Shown here piece after piece: positions 35,391 to 44,648 of a DNA stretch of 64,000 bases. Below the pieces are notes generated by a model, which did no database searches, was not told the DNA's origin, and saw only the letters and a program-made list of their open reading frames with translations. Every line of letters starts with the position of its first letter. Position 1 is the stretch's first letter. Made by a program: the position numbers and the translations under genes. This stretch comes from Thioalkalicoccus limnaeus. GTDB taxonomy: Bacteria > Pseudomonadota > Gammaproteobacteria > Chromatiales > Chromatiaceae. The DNA is taken from assembly GCF_041197575.1 (NCBI RefSeq), contig NZ_JBDKXB010000014.1, positions 1 through 64,000 on the forward strand. The letters are read 5' to 3'.

Positions 35391-35987
35391 CCCGGACAGC
35401 GGCCAACGCCAGCGCTGCGCGTTCCTGCACCGGTGGCATCTGTGCCCTGATGCCCCGCCTGCCTCCAGGGGATTGAATCGCTGGACCCTGACCCGGACGC
35501 CGATTACACCGTCGGGGCACCCGTGCTCTGGTGCAGAAAGGCAACTACGCCGGGATCGAGGCGCGTTTGCCCCGGGGCGACATCTCCTTCCAGGGATGCC
35601 ACGTCATCCGGTTCCTCGACAAGGTCTCGACAGGGTGCACCGCGAGTAAGTTTTACCCAACCCCGCCTCAAGCGCAGCGGCTACCTGTGGCTGAGGGACA
35701 AGCAGGACGGTGGCGATCCTGGCAATTCAGCCCAATCCGCTCTCGCAAAGGCAGTCGGCGATCCGCATATTCTTCGAAGGTCTCGTCCGATCCTCTGCTG
35801 ATGTCGCTCCGGACGGATGGTCGGCAAGACGGGCTTTCCGATGGGACGAGCAGCCCAGGACGGCAACGGTGTAGTAGGGATTGCGGTGCACACTTCCGGC
35901 CGACGGTGCCACCCCTAACGATGCTGGGCGTCTGCGCGGGCGGTTTCCTCAAACAACTGACCAGGATGGCTTTTTGCGGGAGGAACC
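35391..35987. other. 597-base intergenic region
   Basis: No supportable gene. Two short plus-strand frames are open: one near 35531 reads GNYAGIEARLPRGDISFQGCHVIRFL, and another near 35660 reads TQPRLKRSGYLWLRDKQDG, faintly like ISL3-family transposase text. Neither has a start, RBS and family length. The region probably holds decayed sequence and the promoter of the TPR lipoprotein gene. Confidence 0.35.
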
Positions 35988-37658
35988 ATGTTACGGAACC
36001 CTGTTGGGATCAGTGTAGTGCTCTTGGCAATCGTCATCGCCGGCGCCGGATGTCAGGCGCAATCGGCCAACCCCGCCAACGACGACGGCGGCCGCTTCTA
36101 CGAAGGCTTCGGTAACTACCACCGCGCCGCCTCCACGGACTCACCCCAAGCCCAGCGCTGGTTCGACCAGGGCATGCAACTGCTCTATGGGTTCAACCAC
36201 GACGAAGCCATCCGATCCTTCCAAAACGCGGCCGCCGCCGATGACGACTTCGCCATGGCCTGGTGGGGCGCCGCTTACGCGCACGGGTTGCACATCAACA
36301 ACCCCCAGATGACCGAAATCCAGTCACAACGTGCCCACGCCGCTGCTCAGGAGGCGATGAAGCGCATCGAACACGCCTCCCCGGCCGAACAGGCTCTGAT
36401 CCGCGCCGTCAATCAGCGCTACGCCATGCCCATCCCCGAAGACCGCTCGTCGCTGGATCGAGCCTACGCCGACGCCATGCAGGCTGCGTGGAAGGCGCAT
36501 CCCGCCGACCCCGACGTCGGCACCCTCTACGCCGAATCCCTCATGAACCTTCAGCCGTGGGATCTCTGGACCCGGGATGGCAAACCCAAAGGCCGAACGC
36601 CCGAGATCGTCGCCACCCTCGAACGCGTGATGGAAATTCACCCCGATCATCCCGGTGCCAACCACTTCTACATCCACGCCATCGAAGCCTCCCCGACCCC
36701 CGAGCGGGCTGTCGCCGCCGCCGACCGTCTCGGCGCGCTGGTGCCCGGATCGGGACATCTCGTCCACATGCCGGCACACATCTATGCCCGTGTCGGCCGA
36801 TGGGCGGATGCATCCGACGCCAATGTCAAAGCCGTCGCCGCCGACCGCGCCTATTTCGCCGTCGCCCCCGCTCCGGAGTTCTATTCCCTCTACTACGTCC
36901 ACAACCTTCACTTCCTGGCATGGTCGGCCATGATGGAAGGGCGCTACCAAACCGCCATGCAGGCCGCCAACGAACTCGAGCGCGACATCCCGGAATCCTT
37001 CCTTAAGGAGTGGACTTACGTCGCCGACGGTTTCCTGCCGGTGACCTATCACGTCATGCTCCGCTTCGGAAAATGGGACCAGATTCTCGCCGCCCCCGAA
37101 CCGGCTGACTACCGGTTGGTCAGCCGCGCCTCGCGCCACTATGCCCGCGGCGTCGCTTTGGCGGCCATGGGCGACATCGACGCAGCTCAGAAGGAACTCG
37201 ATGCCTTTGAACTAGCAGCCGCTAAGATTCCCGCCGACTGGCTGGTCGGTAACAACAAGGCCAACGACGTGATGGCCATCGCCCTACACATGCTGCGCGG
37301 CGAACTCGCTTTCCGCGAGGGCAAGACCGACGACGCCTTCGTCCTTCTCCGTAAGGGCATCGCGCTGGAAGACGCACTTGCTTACGACGAACCCCCCGGC
37401 TGGATGCAGCCGGTGCGCCACGCCTTGGGTGCCCTGCTGCTCGCCGAGAAACGCCCCGAGGAAGCCGAAGCGGTGTACAGCGCCGACCTCGCCAAGTATC
37501 CCGAAAACGGCTGGGCCTTGCTCGGCCTGCAACAATCCCTGGCATCCCAGGGGAAGAACGCCGACGCTACCAAGGCCGAAACGCGACTGGCCACCACCTG
37601 GACCCGCGCCGACGTCAAGCCCGTGGCGTCCTGCTACTGCCACCCCGACGCGCGATAG
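35988..37658 (+). CDS. TPR-containing lipoprotein
   Basis: 556 residues. The N-terminus is a lipoprotein signal (VGISVVLLAIVIAGAGC, lipidation at Cys22). The mature part is built of helical repeats: AQRWFDQGMQLLYGFNHDEAIRSFQNAAAADDDFAMAWWGAAYAHG, then similar pairs to the C-terminus, ending DVKPVASCYCHPDAR with two Cys. Similar proteins are annotated in environmental bacteria and planctomycetes (recall); no enzyme domain is seen. AGGAACC precedes the ATG. C-rich codon choice differs from neighbours, and it cuts into a DUF4242 remnant, so horizontal acquisition is plausible. Function unknown. Confidence 0.78.
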   Translation: MLRNPVGISVVLLAIVIAGAGCQAQSANPANDDGGRFYEGFGNYHRAASTDSPQAQRWFDQGMQLLYGFNHDEAIRSFQNAAAADDDFAMAWWGAAYAHGLHINNPQMTEIQSQRAHAAAQEAMKRIEHASPAEQALIRAVNQRYAMPIPEDRSSLDRAYADAMQAAWKAHPADPDVGTLYAESLMNLQPWDLWTRDGKPKGRTPEIVATLERVMEIHPDHPGANHFYIHAIEASPTPERAVAAADRLGALVPGSGHLVHMPAHIYARVGRWADASDANVKAVAADRAYFAVAPAPEFYSLYYVHNLHFLAWSAMMEGRYQTAMQAANELERDIPESFLKEWTYVADGFLPVTYHVMLRFGKWDQILAAPEPADYRLVSRASRHYARGVALAAMGDIDAAQKELDAFELAAAKIPADWLVGNNKANDVMAIALHMLRGELAFREGKTDDAFVLLRKGIALEDALAYDEPPGWMQPVRHALGALLLAEKRPEEAEAVYSADLAKYPENGWALLGLQQSLASQGKNADATKAETRLATTWTRADVKPVASCYCHPDAR

Positions 37659-37689
37659 CGTCCATCGTCGGCAGCGCGGCCGGCACCGG

Positions 37690-37838
37690 CCATCCGGTTC
37701 GTTGATGACGTAGCTGCGGATCCAGCGCACCTGATCGGGCATCTCGTCGTTGCCGATCCGGCTCGAAAGCTCGGCGGTCCGCTCCAGTCCCCGCGCGGAC
37801 GCCCAAGCGCAGCGACGGCGAATGGCGTAGGTCTTCAT
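37690..37838 (-). pseudogene. DUF4242 protein, truncated
   Basis: A good start (GGGAG six bases before the ATG at 37838) opens a frame reading MKTYAIRRRCAWASARGLER, then RIGNDEMPDQVRWIRSYVINEPDG. This is the N-terminal half of DUF4242 (SCO4226-like) proteins, whose second half (GTVCIYEATS...) is absent. The coding match stops about 37690, next to the 3' end of the TPR lipoprotein gene, as expected if the lipoprotein segment was inserted. Confidence 0.7.
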
Positions 37839-38264
37839 TGGCAACTCCCATGGTCTAGCGGACAGGCGCGGCCATCCGACGGTGCTGTGGTGCCCCCCGC
37901 GCGGGGTTCGCGCAACGACTTGGCCGAGCGACTGGTCGTTGACCTTGGGACGAAGCCTAGCGCCCGGCTGTATCAGCGGGATTACCGATGACGGCGATGT
38001 TTTTGCCTGTTGGTAACACCGGACCACCCGCCTCCGGTGCCCGTTGCCGCCCTCCCTGTGCAGAGATAACAGACCCAAAACACAATGTCGGTCCCGCCCG
38101 TTACATCGCCCGCCTAACCTTGGTGGGGTCGGCCCAAAGCAGGGCCCGAGTCCATCACGCTGACCGCTGGGGCCCGGCCCCCGGGTTGCCCCGCTCGGCG
38201 CCACTGGTGGCACCCGAATACTTGACTGCTATACTCGGAGGCAACAGAACAGCGGATCGACGCG
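37839..38264. other. 426-base intergenic region
   Basis: No gene is visible. A TATACT hexamer at about 38230, 30 bases before the response-regulator start, could be a -10 element. GGAGGC lies about 20 bases before the start codon. The remainder is GC-rich and without repeats or clear hairpins of note. Confidence 0.35.
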
Positions 38265-39029
38265 ATGAACGACACACCGCTCTTATCCCCGCTCGTGCTC
38301 GTGGTGGATGATGACCCGGGTGTGCGCGACCTGATCGAGGACTATCTGTCGGGGCAGGGCTATCAGGTCCTCTGCGCCGCGGACGCGGTCACGGCCCGGG
38401 GGCTGCTGGAGTCGCAATCCCCCGAGGTGGCGCTCCTGGATGTGGGTCTGCCCGGCGAGGACGGTCTGGCGCTGGCGCGCTTCATCCGGGAACGGCTGGA
38501 TATCGGCATCATCATGGTCTCGGGCGCGGGCGAGACCCTGGACCGCATCATCGGTCTCGAGATCGGCGCCGATGACTATGTGGCCAAGCCCTTCGATCCG
38601 CGCGAGCTGAAGGCCCGGATCAAAGGCGTCTGCCGCCGCTATCGGCGCGGCGCCCCGTCGACATCTGGCGAAACGCCCCCGATCGAGACCGAAACGCGGC
38701 GGGTCCTCCTCGGCCGATGCCAGCTCGATCTGGATACCCGCCAGCTCTTCGATGCTGAGGGACGCGAGCTGCCACTCTCATCGACGGATTTCGAGCTGCT
38801 CAAGATGTTCGTCGAACGCCCCAACCGACCCCTGACCCGCGATCAGATCCTCTCGATCACCCAGAACCGCGACTGGAGCCCCTTCGATCGCAGCATCGAC
38901 ATCCGCATCGCCCGGCTGCGCCGCAAGATCGAGCCTGACCCGGAACACCCGACCTCGATCCGCACGTTGCGGGGCCATGGTTACATGTTCGTTCCAGCCA
39001 AGGCCGGTGAGTCGGTCGGGTCACCATGA
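38265..39029 (+). CDS. OmpR-family response regulator
   Basis: 254 residues. The receiver domain (residues about 10-125) has the acidic pair VVDDDPG, the phospho-acceptor Asp in LLDVGLPGEDG (about residue 59) and YVAKPFDPRELKAR. A winged-helix DNA-binding domain follows (LPLSSTDFELLKMFVERPNRPLTRDQIL... RSIDIRIARLRRKIEPDPEHPTSIRTLRGHGYMF). Both are complete. The hybrid kinase 170 bases downstream is the likely partner. The N-terminal start was chosen because it is the first ATG with an acceptable upstream site. Target genes are unknown. Confidence 0.93.
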   Translation: MNDTPLLSPLVLVVDDDPGVRDLIEDYLSGQGYQVLCAADAVTARGLLESQSPEVALLDVGLPGEDGLALARFIRERLDIGIIMVSGAGETLDRIIGLEIGADDYVAKPFDPRELKARIKGVCRRYRRGAPSTSGETPPIETETRRVLLGRCQLDLDTRQLFDAEGRELPLSSTDFELLKMFVERPNRPLTRDQILSITQNRDWSPFDRSIDIRIARLRRKIEPDPEHPTSIRTLRGHGYMFVPAKAGESVGSP

Positions 39030-39199
39030 AGTTCGCGCCGGAGTCGCTCCACATCTTCCTCTCCGGTTTGGCGACGACCGGGGTCAGGGTCAGCGCAGAA
39101 CGAGCCGCCATGTGGCGTTGCGGGCGTGGGGCTTCGTGGTTGGTGTGCCATCCAGCCCAATACCCGTCGCCATCTTTTTGACATGGAGCCGATCAGGCG

Positions 39200-41770
39200 A
39201 TGAAGACAAGCGATGATGACCGTCTCGTTCCTTCACCGCCCCTCAGGCCACGCCGGCAGCAGACCTTCGCCGTTGGACCGCGCGGCGCGCTAGTGGCGGA
39301 CACGATTCACCAGGTCCGTGAACAGATCGAGCAGGCCCTGCGGCACATTGCCCTCGGCGTCTGCGCGGCCAGTGGCGATTCGCTCTTCCAAACGATTGTC
39401 AATTCCCTGGCCGAGACGCTCGGCGTCGACATGGCCTTCATCAGTGAACTGCCGGCCGGCTGCGAGACCCATGTCGGGACGCGCGCTGTCAGCGATCGTG
39501 GCTTGACGGTTCCAAACCTGGAGTTCGAGCTAGCGGGTACCCCCTGCCTCAAGGTCCTGAACGAGGGCTTCCAGTTCATCGGCGACGATCTAAGTCGGCG
39601 CTTTCCGGTGGAGAATATGCTGAGCGGCTTCGGCTTTGTCGCCTATGCCGGCTACCCCCTCGTCGACTCGGCGGGGCGGGCCATCGGTCTCGTTGCGTTG
39701 CTGCATCGTGCGCCCCTGACCGACGCGGGGCTGATCGAGGCGGTACTTCAGATCTACTCGGTCCGGGTCGCGGCCGAGCTCGATCGACAGCGCTCGGAGG
39801 CGAGCTACCGGGCGATCTTCGAAGCGGCCGAGGATGCCATTTTCGTGCATGACCTGGCCACTGGCGCGATCCTCGACGTGAACCCAGCCGCCTGCCGGAC
39901 CTATGGTTATTCGCACAAGGAGATGCTCCACCTCAACCCCGGGCATCTGTCCTCTGGTATACCCCCGTATGATCTGGAGGGGGCCGCCCGGTGGATTGGC
40001 CTGGCGAGCGCCGGCGAACCGCAGCGTTTTGAATGGCACCGGCGCAACGCGGACGGTAGCCTGCACTGGGACGAGGTTACGCTGAAACGCGCCACCCTTG
40101 GCGGCATCGACCGGCTGATCGCCATCACCCGCGAGATCACCGAACGCAAGCGGGCCGAGGAGACCCTGAGGGCCACCTTCGAGGCCGCGCTCGACCCCAT
40201 CATCGGCATGGATGATGCCGGGCAGGTCATCGCCTTCAACCCGGCCGCGGAGCAGACCTTCGGCTACCGTCGCGCCGAGGTGATCGGACGATCGCTCGCC
40301 GAGCTGATCGTCCCGGAACGATTCCGGGAGGCCCACCGCTTGGGTATGGTGCGTTATCACCGGGACGGACATGGCCCGATGCTGGGACAACGGGTCGAGG
40401 TCATCGCCTGTCGCGCCGACGGCAGTGAGCTCCCGGTCGAGGTTGCCATCGACCAGGCCCAGGGGCCGGAGGGCACCTTCTTCGTCGGTTATCTACGCAA
40501 CATCACCGAGCGCAAGCTTGCCGAGGAGGAGCACGCCCGGCTCGAGTCGCAGTTCCGCCAAGCCCAGAAGATGGAGGCCATCGGCCATCTGGCCGGTGGC
40601 ATCGCCCATGACTTCAACAACATTTTGACCGGGGCGATGGGCTACGTGACGCTTGCCCAAGAGCTGACCCGTGACCACGGCGACTCGAGGCTCGACCGGT
40701 ATCTGGACCGTGCCCAACGGGCCGGACTGCGCGCTCGCGACCTGATCCAGCAGCTCTTGACCTTCAGCCGCGGTCAGCGGGGTGACCCGCGCCCGCTCGA
40801 ACTGGCGCCGCTGGTGCGGGAGACCCTCCGCTTCCTCGGTGCGACGCTCGGGTCCGAGGTCGAGATCGTGACCCATCTGCCACCGGATCTGCCGCAGGTC
40901 AATCTAGACCCGGTTCAGGTCGAGCAGATCCTGATCAATCTCTGCATCAATGCCCGCGACGCCATGTCCGGCAGCGGTCGCCTGGAGATCGGGCTCGCCC
41001 GCGAGTCGCTGGCGGGCACCGTTTGCGCCTCCTGCAAACAAAGGGTTCGGGGTGATCATCTGGTGCTGTGGGTGCGGGACACCGGGTCCGGCATCGCGCC
41101 GCGGCACCTCGACCGGCTTTTCGAGCCCTTCTTCACGACCAAACCGAGCGGCCAGGGGAGCGGCATGGGGCTCGCCGTCGTCCACGGGGTCGTCCACGAG
41201 TACGGCGGTCATTTGTGCGTCGCGAGCACCCCCCATCAGGGTACCCTGATCCGCGTCCTCTTCCCCCCGATGCACACGACCAACCCGCTCGTTGCGGAAC
41301 CGGCATCGGCCAAGCCGCGGCCGACCGCCGCGCCGGCACGCCGGTATGGACGCGTCCTTCTGGTCGACGACGACGATCTGGCGGGCGGGCTGATGCTCGA
41401 TCTGCTGGAGGATCGCGGCCTGGATGTGATCCTGGTCACGAACGGCGAGGAGGCCCTGGCGACGCTGTCCAGCGCTCCCGAATCCGTCGATCTGCTGATC
41501 ACCGACCAGGCGATGCCGCGGATGACGGGGATGGATCTGGCCCAACGGGTTCATCCGACCCATCCCGATCTGCCGATCCTCCTCTACACCGGCAACGCCG
41601 AGGCCCTCGACGCTGAGGAGATGGGCTCCGCCGGGGTTCGCGCCCTGATCCGTAAGCCGGTCGATGTGGCGGTGTTGGACGACTGGTTGCAGGAGCTGCT
41701 TCCGCCCGCTGACACGAGGGCCGCGATGCTTCCGCCCCCCCCGAGCCCGACTTCGACCATGCGACCTTGA
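39200..41770 (+). CDS. Hybrid sensor histidine kinase (GAF-PAS-PAS-HK-REC)
   Basis: 856 residues, no transmembrane segment. Order: GAF about 45-200; PAS about 205-320 (YRAIFEAAEDAIFVHDLATGAILDVNPAACRTYGYSHKEML); PAS about 325-445 (TFEAALDPIIGMDDAGQVIAFNPAAEQTFGYRRAEVIG); H-box HLAGGIAHDFNNILTGAMGY near residue 469; ATPase domain with DTGSGIAPRHLDRLFEPFFTT and GSGMGLAVV; C-terminal receiver about 717-835 (VLLVDDDDLAGGLMLD; ITDQAMPRMTG). The HDFNN H-box is typical of the large cytosolic kinases with REC tails. GAF and two PAS domains suggest a diffusible signal, redox or light. It probably phosphorylates the OmpR-type regulator upstream. Confidence 0.92.
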   Translation: MKTSDDDRLVPSPPLRPRRQQTFAVGPRGALVADTIHQVREQIEQALRHIALGVCAASGDSLFQTIVNSLAETLGVDMAFISELPAGCETHVGTRAVSDRGLTVPNLEFELAGTPCLKVLNEGFQFIGDDLSRRFPVENMLSGFGFVAYAGYPLVDSAGRAIGLVALLHRAPLTDAGLIEAVLQIYSVRVAAELDRQRSEASYRAIFEAAEDAIFVHDLATGAILDVNPAACRTYGYSHKEMLHLNPGHLSSGIPPYDLEGAARWIGLASAGEPQRFEWHRRNADGSLHWDEVTLKRATLGGIDRLIAITREITERKRAEETLRATFEAALDPIIGMDDAGQVIAFNPAAEQTFGYRRAEVIGRSLAELIVPERFREAHRLGMVRYHRDGHGPMLGQRVEVIACRADGSELPVEVAIDQAQGPEGTFFVGYLRNITERKLAEEEHARLESQFRQAQKMEAIGHLAGGIAHDFNNILTGAMGYVTLAQELTRDHGDSRLDRYLDRAQRAGLRARDLIQQLLTFSRGQRGDPRPLELAPLVRETLRFLGATLGSEVEIVTHLPPDLPQVNLDPVQVEQILINLCINARDAMSGSGRLEIGLARESLAGTVCASCKQRVRGDHLVLWVRDTGSGIAPRHLDRLFEPFFTTKPSGQGSGMGLAVVHGVVHEYGGHLCVASTPHQGTLIRVLFPPMHTTNPLVAEPASAKPRPTAAPARRYGRVLLVDDDDLAGGLMLDLLEDRGLDVILVTNGEEALATLSSAPESVDLLITDQAMPRMTGMDLAQRVHPTHPDLPILLYTGNAEALDAEEMGSAGVRALIRKPVDVAVLDDWLQELLPPADTRAAMLPPPPSPTSTMRP

Positions 41771-41799
41771 CTCGGCCGTTTTGCGTGGCTCATGCGACC

Positions 41800-41831
41800 T
41801 TCAATGCATTGAATGCATTGAATGCATTGAA
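41800..41831. repeat. Three overlapping 9-bp direct repeats forming palindromes
   Basis: TTCAATGCATTGAA is a perfect 14-bp palindrome and recurs in a 9-base register (TTGAATGCA-type units), giving overlapping palindromes over 32 bases. The array lies about 150 bases before the BTAD regulator start and 30 bases after the hybrid kinase stop. Overlapping operators of this kind suit a homodimeric regulator, possibly the BTAD protein itself (inference). Confidence 0.6.
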
Positions 41832-41982
41832 ACGCGGGGGTCGAAACCCGCTGTCGTGCCGACCGTCACCATTTCTCGGCCGGTGTCGTTCGCTGAGACT
41901 GATGCTTGTCCAGCGCTACAGCATTCTCTTTCAGTGGCTCGCCTTGATCGTCGCTTGACGGGCTTCAGGTGCGAGGAACGAC

Positions 41983-43992
41983 ATGAGCGCACGATGGCAC
42001 ATTCGACTCTTGGGCGATTTCACGGTCGAGCGCGACGGCATACCGATCAGCCTGCCGACCCGCAAGGCTGCCGCACTCCTGGCCATCCTCGCAATGCCAC
42101 CGGGGACATTGGTCACCCGCGAGCGTCTCGCCGACCTGCTCTGGTCGCGCAGCGCCGAGGCCCAGGCCCGGGGCAGTCTCCGCCAGGCCGTGGCACAGCT
42201 CCGCAAGGCGCTGGACGATGAATCCGGTTCCCTGGTCGAGACCGTCGGACCGGGCCTTCGCCTCGCGTCGCGAGCCGTTGACGTGGATGCGGTGACCCTG
42301 GAACGGGCATTGGCGACCGGGGCGCCGGCGGACCTGGAACTGGCCGGGCGCCTGTATCAGGGCGAGTTCCTCGCGGGACTGTCGATCGACGAAGGACCCT
42401 TCGAGGATTGGCGAGTAGCCGAAGCCGCCCGACTGCATCGTCGCCTGGTGCACGGCTTGCAGGCCTTGCTCGCACAGCATGTCGACCGGGGCGACCTGGA
42501 GGCGAGTCTCGATTTGGGCGAGCGCCTGGTGCGGCTGGACCCGCTCGCCGAGGAGACCTATCAGGCCTTGCTGCGCTTGCATCTCGGGCGCGGGGCGCCG
42601 GGCCCGGCGATGCGGGAGTACCAGCGCTGTCGCGCGGCCCTGGCGGCAGGTCTGGGTGTCGCGCCCTCGGCCGAGACGGAGGCGCTTCGGCGGGCGATTC
42701 GTGCCCGGCCGCCCGCCCACGAGGAAACCAAGGCCGGCGTCCTGCCAGTCATCGCGGTCCTGCCGTTCACCGATAAGGGCGAGGATGCGGAGCGCGGTTA
42801 CTTCGCTCGGGAATTCACCGCGGACGTCGTCTCGGCCCTCGCGCGTTTTCGGTCGTTCCGGGTGGTCGCGGCGCAATCCTCGTTCGCCGAAGCAGAGCTG
42901 CCGGCGAGCCCGCGCGAGATCGCGGATGCCCTGGGCGCTCGCTATCTGCTCCTGGGCCATCTGGCACGGGCGACGGACAGCGTCCGCTTGAGCACCGAGC
43001 TGCTGGATGTCCAAGCCGGCCATCTGGTCTGGTCCGATCACGACGAGGTCGCGACGACGCGGCTACCGGAGACGCGCGATGCGATCGCCCGCGGCGTGGC
43101 CGCGGCGCTGGCGGTCCGCATCGACGGTGATCTGCTGTGCCAGGCCATGCGCAAGCCGCTCGACAGCCTGGAAGTCTACGACTGCTGGCTGCGCGGGATG
43201 GCCCGCCTGCGCCAGGGGACGCCGGAGAGCTTGATCGAGGGTCGGTCACTGTTTCGCCGGGCACTCGAGCTCGACCCGGGCTTCGCCCGTGCCCACTCGG
43301 GTCTGTCACTCACCTATTTCAACGACTGGAGCTGCAGCGCCTGGCAGCGCTGGCGTGACGACGAGCGCATGGCCTTCGAACACGCGCGCGACGGTGCCGC
43401 CCTGGACGCGACCGATCATGTGACCCAATTCGTGCTCGGTCGGATCCTGCTGTATCGACGCGAGTTCGCGCGTGCCGAGCAGCACCTGGATCGCGCCGAG
43501 GCGCTGAACCCCAACGATGCGGACACGCTGGCCCAATTGGCCATCGCCGATGCCTATATGGGTCACCCGGAGCGGGGCGCCGAGCGCATCGACCTGGCGA
43601 TGCGCCTGAACCCCTATCACGACGACTGGTACTTCGCCTGTGCGGTGTATCCCAACTTCATCGCCCGCCGGCTGGAGACGGCGATCGCATTCGGTCTCAA
43701 GGCGCCACACGCGGCCACCGATGTGCCGGCCTACCTGGCCGCGGCCTGTGCCCACCTCGGACAGATGGACGCCGCCCGCCGCCATCTCGCCTCCTATCGG
43801 GAGATGTTCCGGCGCAACATCATGCCGGGCCGCGAGCCGGCGACGGACGAGCCGATGCGCTGGCTGTTGCACGTCAACCCCTTCAGCCGAATCGAGGATG
43901 CCCAGTTTTGGGCCGAGGGGCTGGCCCGCGCTGGGCTGGTCATCCCGGATGATCTCTGGCGCGATTTCCCCCAGGGGCCTTGGCCCGACTGA
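41983..43992 (+). CDS. SARP/BTAD-family transcriptional regulator with TPR domain
   Basis: 669 residues. An OmpR-like wHTH (residues about 1-95: WHIRLLGDFTVERDGIPISLPTRKAAALLAILAM... VTRERLADLLWSRS) followed by the bacterial transcriptional activation domain (about 100-240: DAVTLERALATG... GARLHRRLVHGLQALLAQHVDRGD). Then comes a middle domain (ADVVSALARFRSFRVVAAQSSF) like that in CadC/adenylate-cyclase-linked regulators, and TPR helices to the C-terminus. These are mostly actinobacterial-style regulators but occur in proteobacteria. It faces the convergent DsrE gene and lies downstream of overlapping operator-like repeats. Likely local activator of the methyl/sulfur cluster (inference). Confidence 0.82.
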   Translation: MSARWHIRLLGDFTVERDGIPISLPTRKAAALLAILAMPPGTLVTRERLADLLWSRSAEAQARGSLRQAVAQLRKALDDESGSLVETVGPGLRLASRAVDVDAVTLERALATGAPADLELAGRLYQGEFLAGLSIDEGPFEDWRVAEAARLHRRLVHGLQALLAQHVDRGDLEASLDLGERLVRLDPLAEETYQALLRLHLGRGAPGPAMREYQRCRAALAAGLGVAPSAETEALRRAIRARPPAHEETKAGVLPVIAVLPFTDKGEDAERGYFAREFTADVVSALARFRSFRVVAAQSSFAEAELPASPREIADALGARYLLLGHLARATDSVRLSTELLDVQAGHLVWSDHDEVATTRLPETRDAIARGVAAALAVRIDGDLLCQAMRKPLDSLEVYDCWLRGMARLRQGTPESLIEGRSLFRRALELDPGFARAHSGLSLTYFNDWSCSAWQRWRDDERMAFEHARDGAALDATDHVTQFVLGRILLYRREFARAEQHLDRAEALNPNDADTLAQLAIADAYMGHPERGAERIDLAMRLNPYHDDWYFACAVYPNFIARRLETAIAFGLKAPHAATDVPAYLAAACAHLGQMDAARRHLASYREMFRRNIMPGREPATDEPMRWLLHVNPFSRIEDAQFWAEGLARAGLVIPDDLWRDFPQGPWPD

Positions 43993-44032
43993 TGCGGATC
44001 CTATCGCCGCCGCTTGGACCCAGGGGCGCGAC

Positions 44033-44572
44033 TCAGAAGTACTGGCAATGATCCGCCCGCGCGGCGATCGCCTGGAGAAAGACACCCGGATCCATGATCC
44101 CCTCGGCCTCGGGCAGGAGGTCAGCTTCGGCGACGTCGAACGTCATGGCGGCCAAACGACAGCCATGCAGCCGGACGTGACCGGTCGAGACCAGCAGCTT
44201 GAAGAAGTCATGGATCTCGAGCGGATCCCCGTCCCGTTGCAGCCTCTGCCTCAGCCAATCCTCGCGGTCGGCGTAACGCGGATCCATCCGCGACTGGCGC
44301 ACGCCCTCGGTCGTGAGCAGGCGCACCGACCAGAGGACGAACAGAATATCGACCTCGACGCCCTTGCGCCCCATCTCCCAGGCGAAGGTCAGGGGTGTCA
44401 GGAGTCGGTCGAAGGCGTCATCGCGGATGACGATGGCCAGGCGTCGGAGGGCCGGTGTCGCATCCCGCTCGGGGCCCGCGACTCCCGCGGATGGAAGCAT
44501 GGTGGACTTGGTGTCGCGGCCGAGGCTGGGCTGGCCCTGAATGTGTCGCGCTTGAATGCTTGTGGTGGACAT
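44033..44572 (-). CDS. DsrE-family protein
   Basis: 179 residues from an ATG with GGAGG about 10 bases upstream. After a divergent about 45-residue N-terminus, the DsrE/F fold appears: RLAIVIRDDAFDRLLTPLTFAWEMGRKGVEVDILFVLWSVRLLT, and later VRLHGCRLAAMTFDVAEADLLPEAEG with the single Cys in the place of the sulfur-carrying Cys of the family. No Met-rich membrane loop. This suggests a persulfide or thiol-handling role. It is the second gene of a minus-strand pair with the TPR protein (76-base gap) and converges on the BTAD regulator. Confidence 0.8.
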   Translation of the reverse strand: MSTTSIQARHIQGQPSLGRDTKSTMLPSAGVAGPERDATPALRRLAIVIRDDAFDRLLTPLTFAWEMGRKGVEVDILFVLWSVRLLTTEGVRQSRMDPRYADREDWLRQRLQRDGDPLEIHDFFKLLVSTGHVRLHGCRLAAMTFDVAEADLLPEAEGIMDPGVFLQAIAARADHCQYF

Positions 44573-44648
44573 GATCTAACCTCCGGCCGCCGGGTGTCGC
44601 CGAGACCCCGGCGGCGCTTTGTGTGGAACAGAAAGCGAACGCAGCGCC

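Noticed and set aside
35531..35720. Short frame reading LKRSGYLWLRDKQDG, faintly like an ISL3 transposase
   Set aside because: Only a dozen residues match, there is no start or RBS, and the flanks do not extend the similarity.
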